36,177 nt of DNA. Source: Leptolyngbyaceae cyanobacterium RM1_1_2 (GTDB lineage Bacteria > Cyanobacteriota > Cyanobacteriia > Phormidesmidales > Phormidesmidaceae). Positions within the stretch are counted from its first letter, which is position 1. Each line of letters opens with the position of its first letter. Made by a program: the position numbers and the translations under genes. This document shows, piece after piece, positions 1 through 7,424 of the stretch. The stretch covers positions 1 through 36,177 of the forward strand of contig JAAUQI010000053.1 of assembly GCA_012032345.1 (NCBI GenBank). Direction: 5' to 3'. The notes beneath the pieces are model-generated. The model was given only the letters and a program-made list of their open reading frames with translations, was not told the DNA's origin and made no database searches.

Positions 1-38
1 GAGTAGTACGAATGCTCTTTTATTCCCCCGGTGCTGCC

Positions 39-1223
39 ATGTACTCGGCCACCCTAAGAAGCAAAGGTAAAAAAGGCTCAGTCCAGTTCAAAAACACCAA
101 AGGATGGCTGCAAATCGTCTTCTCTTGCCCCGTCGAAGTGGATGGGAAAATCTAGCGTAAGCGGTTCTACATCTCCACAGGCTTTGAAGACACGCCTCTG
201 AACCGCCAACGGGTAGGTGATACGGTCAGGGCGATTCAGCGAGATATTGACTACGGAGAGGTGGATCTCAGCCTACAGAAGTACCAGACCGTTGGATCGC
301 TCACCACGGTTTCCCCCATTTCCCCCAATCCACCCGTAGCCCCTGAGATTGGGCTGGATGAGATTTGGGAGAAGTACGCCCAGTTCAAGAAACCTCAGAT
401 CAGTCCCAGCACTTACACGAAGGACTTCACCAAGCAGAAAAACCACATCAGCCGCTTTCCCAGCCGCTCTCTAGACGAGGCTATTCTGATTCGTGACTAC
501 TTGCTAGCCCATTTGACGCCCGATGCAGCTAAGCGTTGCCTGACCCAGCTCAAAGCTTGCTGTAGCTGGGCAGAGGAGGAGGGGTTGATCGAGGGCAATC
601 CCTTTCTAACAATGAAAATTAAGGCCCCCAAGGGGCTGTCTGAAGATGAGGACGTGAATCCCTTTACCAAGGAGGAGCGCGATCGGATTATTGCGGGGTT
701 TGAGGGCGATCGCTACTACAGCCACTACACCTCCTATGTGCGCTTCCTCTTTGCCACCGGAGCCCGCCCTTCGGAAGTCATTGCCCTCCAGTGGAAGTAC
801 ATTACCCCAGCGGTCATCAAGTTCAGGCAGTCGGTGGTGGTCTCCGAAGATGGCTTGATCTTGAAGGAGGGGCTCAAGACGCAGCGGAAGCGGGATTTTC
901 CCATCACTCCAGAGGTCAAGGCTATTCTCGATGCCATCAAGCCAGAGAAGGGCGACAGCGATGCCTTTTTATTTCCTAGCCCAAAGGGGAAGTTCATCGA
1001 CCAGCACAACTTTTCTACCCGCGCCTGGCGAGCCGTCCTCAAAGCGTGCGACATTCCTTACCGCAAGAGCTACCAGTGCCGCCACACTTTTATCAGCCTT
1101 TGTGTAGAAGCCCACATCAACAGCACGGCGATCGGTCGGTGGACTGGCACCAGCGCTAAAATGATCGACAAACACTACGGGGCTACCAATTTCACGAACT
1201 TGAGACCCCCTAACTTGTCATGA
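39..1223 (+). pseudogene. Tyrosine recombinase (phage/island integrase), interrupted by an in-frame amber codon
   Basis: A site-specific recombinase of the lambda-integrase family, which would integrate or excise the element at 1-4760. The frame opens at ATG 39 and reads an N-terminal arm-binding domain (KGSVQFKNTKGWLQIVF), then meets TAG at 153-155 where a Q or K would be expected before RKRFYIS. The same frame then runs uninterrupted to 1223. After the stop come the core-binding domain and the catalytic domain: the first Arg in GARPSEV, box II in CRHTF, the Trp in GRWTG and the nucleophile Tyr in DKHYG. All catalytic residues are present. Re-initiation at GTG 261 could give a 320-residue protein without the arm domain. 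An excisionase-like gene converges on it 70 bases downstream. The family call is sure; whether it is active is not. Confidence 0.85.
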
Positions 1224-1293
1224 ACGTGATTTGGGAGAAAAGCAATACATTCTGAAGAATGTACTCTGCAATCTTCACGGGAAATTATCCTTC

Positions 1294-1557
1294 CTAGTTA
1301 TTGGTTCGTTTCTTGTTGGACTGGTGGCTTAGTAAGCCTTCCTGATAAAGCTGAATCGCCCGCATGTGGGCCTTCGGGTTATCTCGATTGTGCAGCCAGT
1401 CCTGAATCAGCTCCAGGTTGTAGCGCACACAACGGCTGTTGATCCGCACCCAATGGATGCCCTCAATCCAGTCACCCGCCAACCGATATTTCTTCAGCGT
1501 CGAGCAACTCAGATTCAGCTGCTCTGACGCCCTGTGCTTATTCGCAAACGAAAGCAT
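1294..1557 (-). CDS. Small excisionase-like / helix-turn-helix protein
   Basis: An 87-residue protein next to the integrase. Its N-terminal half, with ANKHRASEQLNLSCSTLKKY, looks like a winged helix-turn-helix of the MerR/excisionase type. WIEGIHWVRINSRCVRYN follows and matches the pattern of small 'excisionase family' proteins beside cyanobacterial integrases. Start 1557 was preferred over ATG 1596 because GGAG lies about nine bases upstream of 1557. Convergence with the integrase fits an Xis or directionality role, but that is inferred from position and fold pattern only. The reading frame is intact, unlike most of its neighbours. Confidence 0.6.
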   Translation of the reverse strand: MLSFANKHRASEQLNLSCSTLKKYRLAGDWIEGIHWVRINSRCVRYNLELIQDWLHNRDNPKAHMRAIQLYQEGLLSHQSNKKRTNN

Positions 1558-1636
1558 GACACCTAGCTCCAACAAAAAATCTGAATGTAGTGCCAACCCT
1601 TTGCTACCTGAGTCAGAATCATTTTTGGCCCAGCCA

Positions 1637-2014
1637 CTACTCCATCTCCAACCCAGGCTGCTGTCGTCGTAGCCCCTGGCTCTGCCCAGAGACTCGCTGC
1701 ACCGCCATCAGCACGGTAGATCGCACATATTGACTCATCGCCGCCGCCGGAGCCCCCTTCTGATGCACCTGATGCTGCACATACGGCCCCTGGTGCAGCA
1801 CCCCCACCGCCGACTTCTGCGAATAGCCCGCCCGCAGCACCGCCTCCGCCACCGCATCGTCGAGCTTGATCGCCGCCCAATCGTTCGAGGCGAACTGCTG
1901 GTAGAGCGTGGTGTAATCCACCTCATCCCCGACCACCCGCTGGGCAAAGGTCAGATAGACCTGCCGGGCCTGCGCCCCTACCTCCGTCGCCGGTTCCTTT
2001 GGCGTCAACTCCAT
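1637..2014 (-). CDS. Hypothetical protein, third gene of the actin-like segregation operon
   Basis: A 125-residue protein I do not recognise. It has no signal peptide or membrane segment. The middle (DWAAIKLDDAVAEAVL, then YSQKSAVGVLHQGPYVQHQ) is helical and soluble-looking, and the C-terminus is basic and Gln-rich. It starts 12 bases after the stop of the preceding gene, with a G-rich stretch just before its ATG, so it is probably co-transcribed with the ParM-like gene at 2597-3388 and the frameshifted gene at 2027-2570. A role in partition or in control of the element is inferred only from this order. Confidence 0.55.
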   Translation of the reverse strand: MELTPKEPATEVGAQARQVYLTFAQRVVGDEVDYTTLYQQFASNDWAAIKLDDAVAEAVLRAGYSQKSAVGVLHQGPYVQHQVHQKGAPAAAMSQYVRSTVLMAVQRVSGQSQGLRRQQPGLEME

Positions 2015-2026
2015 CGTCCTAACCCC

Positions 2027-2570
2027 CTACGACACCAGATCTTTGGTTGAAACGGATTCAAATTCCTGAAACATGTCCAGCTCAAACCCTACGCCCTCTT
2101 CCCCCGGCGGCACCAGCATGGGGTCGGTAGATGTCACCCCCGCTGCGGGTGGTGGTGTTGGCGTTTTCTGAGGACTCAGCGCACCCGTTCCCACATACCG
2201 CTGGAGCACCCGCTCCACCGTGCGCTCCAGGGCCACCTCTAGCTCCGGCGTCATCGCCTCTGACTGAGGCAACTCCACCTCAAAGGTCTCTGCAATCAGC
2301 TCCATCTGTCGCTGGAGTGTCATCAACGACTCGCGAGCCAGCACCTTCAGCTCATCGTCATTGACCTGGCCCTGCATGTGAAAGGCAAACGGTCGCCAAA
2401 AGGCGGCGATCGCCTCTACCCCCTTCTGCTTGCCCATCTGGCTGGGCAGCTTCGGGTTGTGCATCAGGTACTGAAACACCACCCCCAAAGGCGACTCCAG
2501 ATCCACATTGAAGGAGAACAGGATCCGCTTGCGGTTTTGACGTTTTGTCGGGCTGAGACTTGGAAGCCAT
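2027..2570 (-). pseudogene. Second gene of the ParM-like operon, broken by a one-base frameshift near its start
   Basis: From ATG 2570 the frame reads MASKSQPDKT and then leaves the protein-like frame. In the next frame the sequence continues NRKRILFSF, then DLESPLGVVFQYLMHNP and so on to a stop at 2027. Dropping one base from either run of four T (plus strand 2534-2537 or 2543-2546) gives one continuous protein of about 180 residues. The rest is soluble, with a helical acidic middle and a Pro/Thr-rich linker (TPTPPPAAGVTSTDP). It lies between the actin-like gene and the 125-residue gene, all leftward. It resembles small partners found after actin-like genes in cyanobacterial plasmids, but I cannot name a family. 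Translation could restart at internal codons such as GTG 2509. Confidence 0.6.
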
Positions 2571-2596
2571 AGGTTTTGTGACGTGCTCTCTAAACT

Positions 2597-3388
2597 CTAA
2601 ACGGCGACGGAATCGAGCGTACCGATCAGGCCCCGAAACAGGCCATAGCTATCAGCCATGCGTAATGTCATCGAGGGAATCTGAGCCGACTCGGGCAACC
2701 CCCGCACCAGAGCTTCGAGCCGCCGGGGACTAACTTCGGTAAACAGCACCCGCTGCGACAACCCCAGTTCTGTAAAATAAGCACTCAGCCGCGATCGCAA
2801 AATCGACGACGCCCCGCCGCTAATAATTACCTCGGTATTGACTGCTTCAAGCTGAGGCATCACTTGATCTTGCCAGTAGGTCAGCACCGCCTGCCAGTAG
2901 GTGTCGAGGCAGGCCGTCATCGGCTCACTGAAGTCAAACAACCGCCCCCGCGCCACTGAGAGCTGTTGGGATTGATTGGATGCGATCGCCGCCATCAGAA
3001 AGCCATAATCAGGCTGCGTCACCCCAGCCGATCGCGCTGCCTTCTCAAACATCGGCCAGAACCCAGGCCCGTTGGAATTTGACCCCGCCGCCCGCAGCGA
3101 GCCACCGTCAAAGCACAGCACCGACAGATTGCGGTGGCCCATCATCACAATCAGGGTACGGCGTTGGTTAATGTCCTGCCCTACCGCCTCTAACTCCCCC
3201 TTGCGATTCAAGTACAGCCCAAACCCCTCGGGGAACGCCTGCATCGTCAGCCCCACCTGCAACGGCTCTCCCCGAAACTGAAACCCGCCCTGGCAGATCG
3301 CCTCCGCTTGCGTGCGGATAGCATCGCGGGTTCCTAACTCGGTCAAGGGCAAGGCCAACCATAGAACCGCCTCAAAGGAAGGAGGCAA
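2597..3388 (-). pseudogene. ParM/Alp-type actin-like ATPase, N-terminus missing
   Basis: A 263-residue reading frame matching the C-terminal three-quarters of a plasmid-segregation actin (ASKHA fold). Visible are the strand and turn LCFDGGSLRA (second phosphate loop) and IISGGASSILRSRL (adenosine motif). The start of the family, including the first phosphate loop (DxGxxxTK type), is absent. The frame begins at TTG 3388 with an in-frame stop 18 bases upstream, and the opposite-strand gene starts at the same place. In the family this protein polymerises to push plasmid copies apart. Without the first loop it cannot bind ATP normally, so I call it a truncated remnant. The two genes at 2570-1637 follow it. 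Confidence 0.7.
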
Positions 3389-3389
3389 C

Positions 3390-3982
3390 GACTCTCTCGA
3401 AGACTACGTCCAGACCTTGGGGGAGGATCTGGCGATGTGGCCGCAGCATTGGAACCAAAGCTTGGGGTGCTTGGTCGCGCAATTGCAGCGTATCGTCAGC
3501 GACGAGACCTCCTCCGATGCGCAGGCGAGCTTGCAGGAGCAGTTGCGGCTGTTAATTGCGGCTTTGAGCAGTTGGAACGGGCAGCTCAAGACCGAGTTGG
3601 CTTTGCAGCAGCAGTTGATCGACTCGCTGGAGCGGTTGGAAGGACGGTTGGACGAGAGCGGCAACGGGTAGATGCGCCAGAACCGCCAAAGGTGAATTCG
3701 AGGGAGCAGCTATTGGCGCGGTGGGAGCATTACTCGGCGGGGTTACCAGCAGCGAGTTTGGATCTGCGGGTGGCGCAGCGGGCATTGCGGGATGGGTGCT
3801 CGGCTAAGGAAGTGACGCTGATGCTGGTGGCAGGGAGTGAGACGGTGAGGCTGATTTATGACAAGCAAGGTAGGAAAGAGGCGATCGCATTTGCCCAGCA
3901 CATTGTGACCATCGCTAGCCAACAACACGCTAAAGCAGCTCCTACCAGGAGGCAACAAGAGTCGCTTGACTTGGAGCTGTAG
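3390..3982 (+). pseudogene. Coiled-coil mobile-element protein, 5'-truncated and frameshifted
   Basis: Two adjoining frames look like one protein. From about 3390 a frame reads DSLEDYVQTLGEDLAMWPQHW and then a Leu/Gln-rich coiled coil (LQEQLRLLIAALSSWN, ELALQQQLIDSLERLEG), stopping at 3671. From about 3655 another frame takes over (ERQRVDAPEPPKVNSREQLL) and ends at 3982 with a helical domain (SLDLRVAQRALRDGCSAKEV). That last domain resembles the C-terminal repeat of plasmid relaxase/primase-like proteins in cyanobacteria, but this is only an impression. A one-base shift near 3650-3672 would join them. The likeliest remaining start is ATG 3435 with GGGGGAGG upstream, but protein-like sequence before it and the abrupt meeting with the ParM-like remnant suggest the original 5' end is lost. 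Confidence 0.5.
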
Positions 3983-4017
3983 GTCGATCGCATCGCATCC
4001 TAAACGCCCACAACTTC

Positions 4018-4050
4018 CTAAGCTTAACTTCCCCCGGAGGGGATTAAAAT
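4018..4050 (+). repeat. Solitary CRISPR-repeat-like hairpin upstream of cas6
   Basis: Just before the cas6 pseudogene lies CTTCCCCCGGAGGGGATTA followed by AAAT. TCCCC and GGGGA form a five-base stem with a CGGA loop, followed by ATTAAAAT. Many cyanobacterial CRISPR repeats end in a similar G-rich hairpin and an eight-base tag close to ATTGAAAC. No second copy or spacer is visible here, so this is at most one relic repeat and not an array. It could instead be a chance hairpin or a terminator for the upstream gene. Confidence 0.35.
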
Positions 4051-4078
4051 ATACTGGCTGTAGCATTCCGGTGATCCT

Positions 4079-4760
4079 ATGCCCAGAGCTGCCCAAGGAA
4101 CTGAGTTAGACCTGAGCGCCAAAACTCTGTGGCCTGCCCCAACTGAGTTGGTTAGCCTGCGGTTTGACCTGGTGGCTGACAATGCTTATGAGCTGTACCC
4201 GCAGTACACCATTGGCCTTCACGCCTAGTTCTTGCAGCAGATTCAGGCCTTTGACCCGATGCTGTCGGCTCAGCTGCACGATGGCGAAACGGATAAGGCG
4301 TTCAACATCTCGGGGTTGAGTGGCCAGTTTTCGACCCAGAGCCGCAGCCTGCAACTGCAAGCGGGCAAGACCTACCAATGGCATGTCAATGGGTTGACGA
4401 AGCTGGTAGTGACGGGGCTAGCCCGGTGGCTGAAGCAGTTGCCGGAGGTGGGCGCTGAAAAATGCGCCGCTGACGATTCAGCGAGTGAGCGTTGCCCATG
4501 CTCCGACGACCTATGCCAAGATGGCAGAGGTAGAGTTGAGACGCAGCCTCAGCCTCACGTTTGTTAGCCCTACTAGCTTTCGCCGCAAGGGGCACCACCT
4601 GCCGCTGCCCTGGCCCCGCAATGTGTTTCACAGCTACCTGCGGCGGTGGAATGAGTTTGCCAACCGCCCAGTCGATCAAGATGCTTTTCTCGACTGGGTG
4701 GATGACTGCGTGGTGTTTCAGGGCAGCAATTCTCATTTTGAAACATTTGTACTAAAATGA
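4079..4760 (+). pseudogene. cas6: Degenerate cas6 (CRISPR repeat endoribonuclease)
   Basis: Cas6 cuts CRISPR precursor RNA within the repeats. The frame opens at ATG 4079 and reads the N-terminal ferredoxin-like fold. TAG at 4226-4228 stands where Trp is expected (GLHA-stop-FLQQ). It continues FDPMLSAQLHDGETDKAFN, a typical Cas6 segment. Near 4445-4458 one extra base shifts the frame. The next frame reads ALKNAPLTIQRVSVAHAPTT and SFRRKGHHLPLPWPRNVF, then RRWNEF and DAFLDWVDDCVVF. After about 4720 the family similarity ends. The C-terminal part with the glycine-rich RNA-binding loop is missing. Three separate lesions make this a true pseudogene. No other cas gene and no array is in the window, so it is a relic or a passenger of the island. 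Confidence 0.8.
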
Positions 4761-4847
4761 TTGCCTTCACAGGCTTTCTCACTCAATTTCCTGAACGACA
4801 GAATGCGAGTTTCAGTCACTCAAAGCAGTTGAACTCAGAAGATTAGG

Positions 4848-4862
4848 TGAGAATTATTCTCA
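4848..4862. promoter_or_regulatory. 15-bp palindrome of the Fur 7-1-7 type
   Basis: TGAGAATTATTCTCA is a perfect 7-1-7 inverted repeat and differs from the classical Fur half-site TGATAAT by one base per arm. A further GAGAAT lies eight bases to its right. It sits in the gap between the cas6 remnant and the phosphohexomutase, 134 bases before the latter's start. No iron gene is adjacent, so it may be left over from a lost gene or control something unexpected. Based on motif shape alone. Confidence 0.4.
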
Positions 4863-4865
4863 TAC

Positions 4866-4899
4866 TGAGAATTGCTGACCAAACTGCGGTTTGCTGTAT
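4866..4899 (+). repeat. Remnant of the ~100-bp interspersed repeat
   Basis: ACCAAACTGCGGTTTGCT matches exactly the 3' end of the repeat found whole at 7079, 10508 and 19827, followed by GTATA where full copies have ATA. The preceding CTGAGAATTGCTG resembles CTGAGTTGTTCTA in full copies. The 5' two-thirds is missing, so this is a truncated or diverged copy. Confidence 0.6.
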
Positions 4900-4995
4900 A
4901 AAAAGCAGGAGTAGAAGTAACCTGAGTTTTGACTGCTAAATTTAGTGCTTCTCTAATCTCACAAAATATTGTCAACCAGATTCAGGAGACTCTGT

Positions 4996-6537
4996 ATGCA
5001 CTGCGATTGGAAAAAGCTGCAAAATGGCTCAGATATTCGAGGGGTTGCCCTTGAGGGCGTGGCTGATGAAACCGTCAATCTGACGCCTGGAGTGGTTCGA
5101 CGACTGGGTCAGGCTTTTGTCAGTTGGCTGGCGCTAAAAGCTCAAAAGCCTGCAACGGAGCTGACTGTCTCAGCGGGTCGAGACAGCCGCCTGTCGGGGC
5201 CAGCCCTGATGCAGGCGCTGACCGAGAGCATGGCGACAGCCGGTAGCTGTGTCTACGATTTTGGCATGGCCTCAACCCCTGCCATGTTTATGAGTACGGT
5301 AACTTCTGGCTTTGACTGTGATGGGGCGATCATGCTGACGGCTAGCCACCTGCCGTTCAATCGCAACGGTCTCAAGTTTTTTACAGCGCAGGGGGGCCTA
5401 GAGAAGCAAGATATCAGCGATATTCTGGCGCTGGCTGAGAAAGATGAAGTGCCAGATGAAATGCCAGACGCGATCGCAGGCTCGATAGAAAAGCGTGACT
5501 TTATCTCGGTCTACGCAGCTCAGCTCGTCTCAGCTATTCGTCAGAGTGTAAATCACCCGGAAAATTTCGAGCAGCCCCTGAAAGGACTGAAAATTGTCTT
5601 AGATGCAGGCAACGGCGCAGGCGGCTTCTACGCCAGCCAGGTTTTAGCGCCGCTGGGGGCAGACACCTCCGGCAGCCAGTTTTTAGACCCCGACGGTACA
5701 TTTCCCAACCACGTCCCCAATCCAGAAGACAAAGCGGCAATGGCTGCAATTTGTCAGGCAGTAGTGGCAAATCAGGCCGATTTTGGCATTATTTTTGACA
5801 CCGATGTCGATCGCGGCGCAGCAGTAGAGGCTACTGGCAAAGAGCTTAACCGCAATCGGCTGATTGCTCTGATTGCCGCCGTGGTGTTACAAGAGCATCC
5901 CGGCTCAACGATTGTGACAGATTCAATTACTTCCGACGGCCTGACCCAGTTTGTAGAGTCTGACCTCAAGGGCATTCACCATCGCTTCAGGCGGGGCTAC
6001 AAAAACGTGATCAATGAGGCCATTAGCCTGAACCATGCCGGTCAAGAATCGTGGCTGGCGATCGAAACCTCAGGTCACGGCGCGATGAAGGAGAACTATT
6101 TTCTTGATGATGGCGCTTATTTAATCAGCAAGCTGCTGGCGGAGCTGGCGAAAGCGCGGCTAGCGGGCAAGTCTCTACCAGACCTGATCGCTAACTTAAA
6201 AGAGCCAGTCGAAAGTGAAGAGTTCCGGCTTAAAATTACCGCCGATGATTTCAAAGCTTACGGACAGCAGGTGATTGAGCAGCTAAAGGCTTTTGCAGCG
6301 ACTCAGGCTGACTGGCAAGCAGTGCCGAATAATTATGAGGGCAGCCGCATCTCCTGCCCCTCACCCACTGAAGACGGCTGGCTGCTTTTGCGCCTCTCGC
6401 TGCACGACCCGGTCTTACCGCTCAATGTTGAGTCTAATGTTGCCGGAGGCGTTACCCAGATTGCAGCGCGACTGCTAGACTTCTTTCAGCCCTTTGAGTC
6501 ACTTGATCTGACGCAGCTGCGCCAGTTTTTGCCCTGA
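4996..6537 (+). CDS. Phosphohexomutase (phosphomannomutase/phosphoglucomutase family)
   Basis: A 513-residue enzyme of the alpha-D-phosphohexomutase family, which moves phosphate between C1 and C6 of a hexose for polysaccharide and nucleotide-sugar synthesis in the cytoplasm. The active serine is in TASHLPFNRNG (about residue 117), the metal loop is DTDVDRGAAVE, and the sugar-specificity loop is IETSGHGAMKENYF. The phosphate-binding C-terminal domain closes with CPSPTEDGWLLLRLSLHDP. Start ATG 4996 was chosen because AGGAGA lies seven bases before it; TTG 4969 in the same frame has no such site. Domain order and length are normal. Whether it prefers mannose-, glucose- or glucosamine-phosphate cannot be read from the sequence. 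The gene stands alone downstream of the island. Confidence 0.9.
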   Translation: MHCDWKKLQNGSDIRGVALEGVADETVNLTPGVVRRLGQAFVSWLALKAQKPATELTVSAGRDSRLSGPALMQALTESMATAGSCVYDFGMASTPAMFMSTVTSGFDCDGAIMLTASHLPFNRNGLKFFTAQGGLEKQDISDILALAEKDEVPDEMPDAIAGSIEKRDFISVYAAQLVSAIRQSVNHPENFEQPLKGLKIVLDAGNGAGGFYASQVLAPLGADTSGSQFLDPDGTFPNHVPNPEDKAAMAAICQAVVANQADFGIIFDTDVDRGAAVEATGKELNRNRLIALIAAVVLQEHPGSTIVTDSITSDGLTQFVESDLKGIHHRFRRGYKNVINEAISLNHAGQESWLAIETSGHGAMKENYFLDDGAYLISKLLAELAKARLAGKSLPDLIANLKEPVESEEFRLKITADDFKAYGQQVIEQLKAFAATQADWQAVPNNYEGSRISCPSPTEDGWLLLRLSLHDPVLPLNVESNVAGGVTQIAARLLDFFQPFESLDLTQLRQFLP

Positions 6538-6584
6538 GCTTTTGGCCGGGGCTTTTAGCTACGTATCTGCGATTGAGAAACAAT

Positions 6585-6612
6585 CTATGAAAATTTGGCT
6601 ATGAAGATTTGG
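6585..6612 (+). repeat. Tandem 14-bp duplication covering a gene start
   Basis: CTATGAAAATTTGG is followed at once by CTATGAAGATTTGG, so the first five codons of the next gene are preceded by a near copy of its own start. The upstream copy reads ATG AAA ATT TGG CTA TGA, a five-codon frame whose TGA overlaps the true ATG at 6601. It probably arose by slippage; it may act as a small leader that feeds ribosomes to the real start. Confidence 0.7.
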
Positions 6613-7044
6613 GTGGATGCCGACGCCTGCCCCAGTGTAATCAAGGAAATTCTGTTTCGGGCGGCGAGGCGGGTTCAGGTGCAGATGACCCTTGTGGCAA
6701 ACCAGCCCCTACAGGTTCCGGCTTCGCCCTATATTGACACCGTCCTTGTCCGCTCAGGCTTTAACCGGGCTGACGGCTATATTGTTGAGCAGGTAGAGAC
6801 GGGAGACTTAGTGGTCACCGCAGACATTCCCCTAGCGGCTGAGGCGATCGCCCAGGGAGCTTATGCCCTCAGTCCGCGCGGCGTTTTTTTTGATCAGGGC
6901 AATATTCGAGAGCGCCTGTCTCTGCGCAACTTTATGGATGAGCTGCGCACAGGCGGTGTAGAGACTGGGGGGCCACCTGTGTTTAGCCAGCGCGATCGCG
7001 AAGCCTTTGCCAACCAGCTCGATCGCTTTCTCGCTAAGCATTAG
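6601..7044 (+). CDS. YaiI/YqxD family protein (UPF0178, DUF188)
   Basis: A 147-residue cytoplasmic protein of the UPF0178 family, a compact PIN-like fold of unknown function found across bacteria. The family opening [14 protein letters not shown] is present, along with [14 protein letters not shown] and [11 protein letters not shown], conserved acidic positions suggesting a metal site. Full length for the family. The start is ATG 6601; a duplicated decoy start lies just upstream. It follows the phosphohexomutase by about 60 bases and may share its transcript. No function is proposed beyond the fold. Confidence 0.9.
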   Translation: MKIWVDADACPSVIKEILFRAARRVQVQMTLVANQPLQVPASPYIDTVLVRSGFNRADGYIVEQVETGDLVVTADIPLAAEAIAQGAYALSPRGVFFDQGNIRERLSLRNFMDELRTGGVETGGPPVFSQRDREAFANQLDRFLAKH

Positions 7045-7078
7045 CTATCGGTATGTTGAGTGCTTCTGTGCTTACTTT

Positions 7079-7178
7079 ATCGAAAGGCAGAAGGATGAAG
7101 GCAGAAGGATGAATAGGATGCTGGTCACGTAAAGATTCAGCGATCTGAGTTGTTCTAACCAAACTGCGGTTTGCTATA
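7079..7178 (+). repeat. Interspersed ~100-bp repeat, copy 1
   Basis: One of three near-identical copies (others at 10508-10610 and 19827-19928). It begins CGAAAGG, contains two perfect tandem units GGCAGAAGGATGAA, then CACGTAAAGATTCAGC, and ends ACCAAACTGCGGTTTGCTAT. The end contains a small hairpin (CAAAC-TGCG-GTTTG). Its reversed end TATAGCAAACCGCAG resembles the element start TATAGCGAAAGGCAG (12 of 15), so it may be a MITE with weak terminal inverted repeats. It lies between the YaiI-type gene and the small leftward gene at 7183-7311. Confidence 0.85.
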
Positions 7179-7182
7179 CCAG

Positions 7183-7311
7183 CTAGCGATGGTGAATCCA
7201 GAAGTCGAGTTCGCGGCGGACGGCTTCTCGATCGCTGGGGGCAGCATAGCGGAGCTGGTGACGAAGTTCTTGAATAATTCTGTTGCGATCGCGGCGTTCT
7301 GACTGATGCAT
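7183..7311 (-). CDS. Small 42-residue basic protein
   Basis: The frame reads ATG 7311 to TAG 7183 and gives a 42-residue protein rich in Arg and Glu: it opens MHQSERRDRNRIIQEL and ends RRELDFWIHHR. It is predicted helical and soluble, with no signal peptide. GGAGG lies about seven bases before the ATG, a near-perfect ribosome binding site, and the codon composition is like that of the neighbours. I do not know the family. The 3' end abuts copy 1 of the interspersed repeat. Function unknown. Confidence 0.65.
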   Translation of the reverse strand: MHQSERRDRNRIIQELRHQLRYAAPSDREAVRRELDFWIHHR

Positions 7312-7424
7312 TTTTAATGCCTCCGTAGCTTTTATAGCTTTCAATCCCTAGATTAGATCGAAACCAGGAGAAAAGGAATATTTCGTAGCTTATTTAACAG
7401 AAATATTTATCTTTTTCCTGGTTT

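Noticed and set aside
1563-1880. Gly/Ala-rich leftward frame, and others with Arg- or Pro-rich composition on either strand at 1730-2364
   Set aside because: These are alternate frames of the 125-residue and frameshifted genes; their composition is typical of GC-rich shadow frames.
153-4228. Amber codon recoding (TAG read as an amino acid) in the integrase and cas6
   Set aside because: TAG is the normal stop of several intact genes here (for example at 7044 and 19739), and the two sites would need different residues (Q/K and W). The cas6 gene also has other lesions.
4018-4760. CRISPR array
   Set aside because: Only one repeat-like hairpin is seen, with no second copy and no spacer.
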